The notes below the pieces were generated by a model. That model worked only from the letters and a program-made list of their open reading frames with translations. It was not told the DNA's origin and did not search any database. Shown piece by piece: positions 14,093 to 14,732 of a stretch of 14,732 nucleotides of DNA. Position 1 is the stretch's first letter. Each line of letters starts with the position of its first letter. Location of the stretch: contig CAUJFT010000237.1 of NCBI GenBank assembly GCA_963169475.1, forward strand, positions 1 through 14,732. Direction: 5' to 3'. The position numbers and the translations under genes are program-made. Origin of the DNA: Bacteroidota bacterium (GTDB lineage Bacteria > Bacteroidota > Bacteroidia > J057).

Positions 14093-14732
14093 TTGTATAT
14101 CTCTACACTCGGATTAGCGACCTTCCGTAGTTATGAATCCTTAAATGTACTATTTAGGGAAGGGATAAATTGTATATTCGGGAAAAACGGAACGGGGAAA
14201 AGCAATGTTTTAGACGCGCTTCATTTCCTCTCTTTGACGCGTGGATTCCGGAGCGCGGTGGATAAACAAGCCGTAAAAGAGGGGGAGACGTATTTTATGA
14301 TTGAGGGGAAATACATTAAAAATGGGGAAACGGTTAGTATTCAATGCAATCTCCTACAAGGAAAAGGGAAAAAAATATTAGAGAATGGGGTTCCGCTTAC
14401 AAAAATGAGTGAGCATATTGGGAAGTATCCCCTTGTAACGGTATTGCCAGAGGATACTGAAATTATTAAGGGAGGAGGAACAATTCGCCGCTCTTTTTTA
14501 GATACTCTCATTTCTCAATATGATAAAGAGTATTTAAACGCGCTGATTCTCTACAAAAAATGTACAGAGCATCGGAACGCGCTCCTCAAATCTATGGCAG
14601 TACATAAAACCTTTGACAAGGAGCAGCTATCTGTATGGACAGAACAAATGATTCCTTATGGGATTCGGATAATCGAAATCCGCAAGCGTTTTTTGGAGGA
14701 GTTTGTTCCTTATTTCTTCACGTTTTTCCACG
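14093..14732 (+). CDS. recF: DNA replication and repair protein RecF, N-terminal part (runs off the right edge)
   Basis: RecF is an SMC-like ABC ATPase that, with RecO and RecR, loads RecA at single-strand gaps. The visible 213 residues contain the family start YISTLGLATFRSYESL (2-17), where F11-R12-S13-Y14 is the usual FRxY, and the Walker A GKNGTGKSN at 30-38 followed by VLDALHFLSLTRGFR. Further on are the lid-region PEDTEIIKGGGTIRRSFLD and the helical LNALILYKKCTEHRNALL. Signature and Walker B motifs lie beyond the edge. There is no ATG. I place the start at TTG 14093 because it aligns with the family N-terminus; TTG 14081 (four residues more) is possible, and the frame opens only at 14057. 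It follows the membrane protein gene by 28 nt and is likely co-transcribed with it. Confidence 0.92.
   Translation, partial: MYISTLGLATFRSYESLNVLFREGINCIFGKNGTGKSNVLDALHFLSLTRGFRSAVDKQAVKEGETYFMIEGKYIKNGETVSIQCNLLQGKGKKILENGVPLTKMSEHIGKYPLVTVLPEDTEIIKGGGTIRRSFLDTLISQYDKEYLNALILYKKCTEHRNALLKSMAVHKTFDKEQLSVWTEQMIPYGIRIIEIRKRFLEEFVPYFFTFFH

Overview
The window looks like an ordinary AT-rich chromosomal segment of a Bacteroidota (Bacteroidetes) bacterium. The support is threefold: the coding content (a VanZ-like protein next to a UvrD/PcrA helicase, Dxs, MurF, a signal-peptide TPR protein, and a small KTWEG-type membrane protein common in this phylum); several upstream sites that resemble the Bacteroidota promoter (TTTG, about 19-21 nt, then TAnnTTTG, often as TAATTTTG); and the lack of Shine-Dalgarno sequences before most starts. 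I cannot name the genus. No prophage, insertion sequence, CRISPR array or defence system is visible.

Layout. From the left edge to 13228 every gene is on the minus strand. They are: the 5' part of a group II PLP-dependent decarboxylase (1-670); a gene-free, hairpin-rich stretch (671-1495); tRNA-Ser(GGA) (1496-1583); a VanZ-family membrane protein directly abutting a UvrD/PcrA helicase (1637-4279); a 548-nt gap holding an orphan terminator-like hairpin and the helicase promoter; dxs (4828-6744); murF (6891-8201); a secreted TPR protein (8338-9576); a small membrane-anchored protein (9761-10168); trxB (10263-11207); and a NodU/CmcH-type carbamoyltransferase (11360-13228). After a 373-nt divergent intergenic region the plus strand carries a small four-helix membrane protein, whose start seems displaced by a one-base frameshift, and then the 5' part of recF, which runs off the right edge.

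How the genes relate. Most are housekeeping: DNA repair (UvrD/PcrA, RecF), isoprenoid precursors (Dxs), peptidoglycan precursors (MurF), thiol redox balance (TrxB) and translation (tRNA-Ser). Most minus-strand genes have their own gap and often a promoter-like site, so this is a run of co-oriented single genes rather than one operon. The clear pairs are helicase-vanZ (stop and start adjacent) and membrane protein-recF (28-nt gap). The carbamoyltransferase and the decarboxylase are the accessory-type genes.

I see no convincing new multi-gene system. The points most worth checking are the hairpin cluster at 893-1366, the orphan hairpin plus poly-T at about 4355-4396, the nearly leaderless helicase promoter, the frameshift before the recF operon, and an altered nucleotide-binding motif in the carbamoyltransferase.
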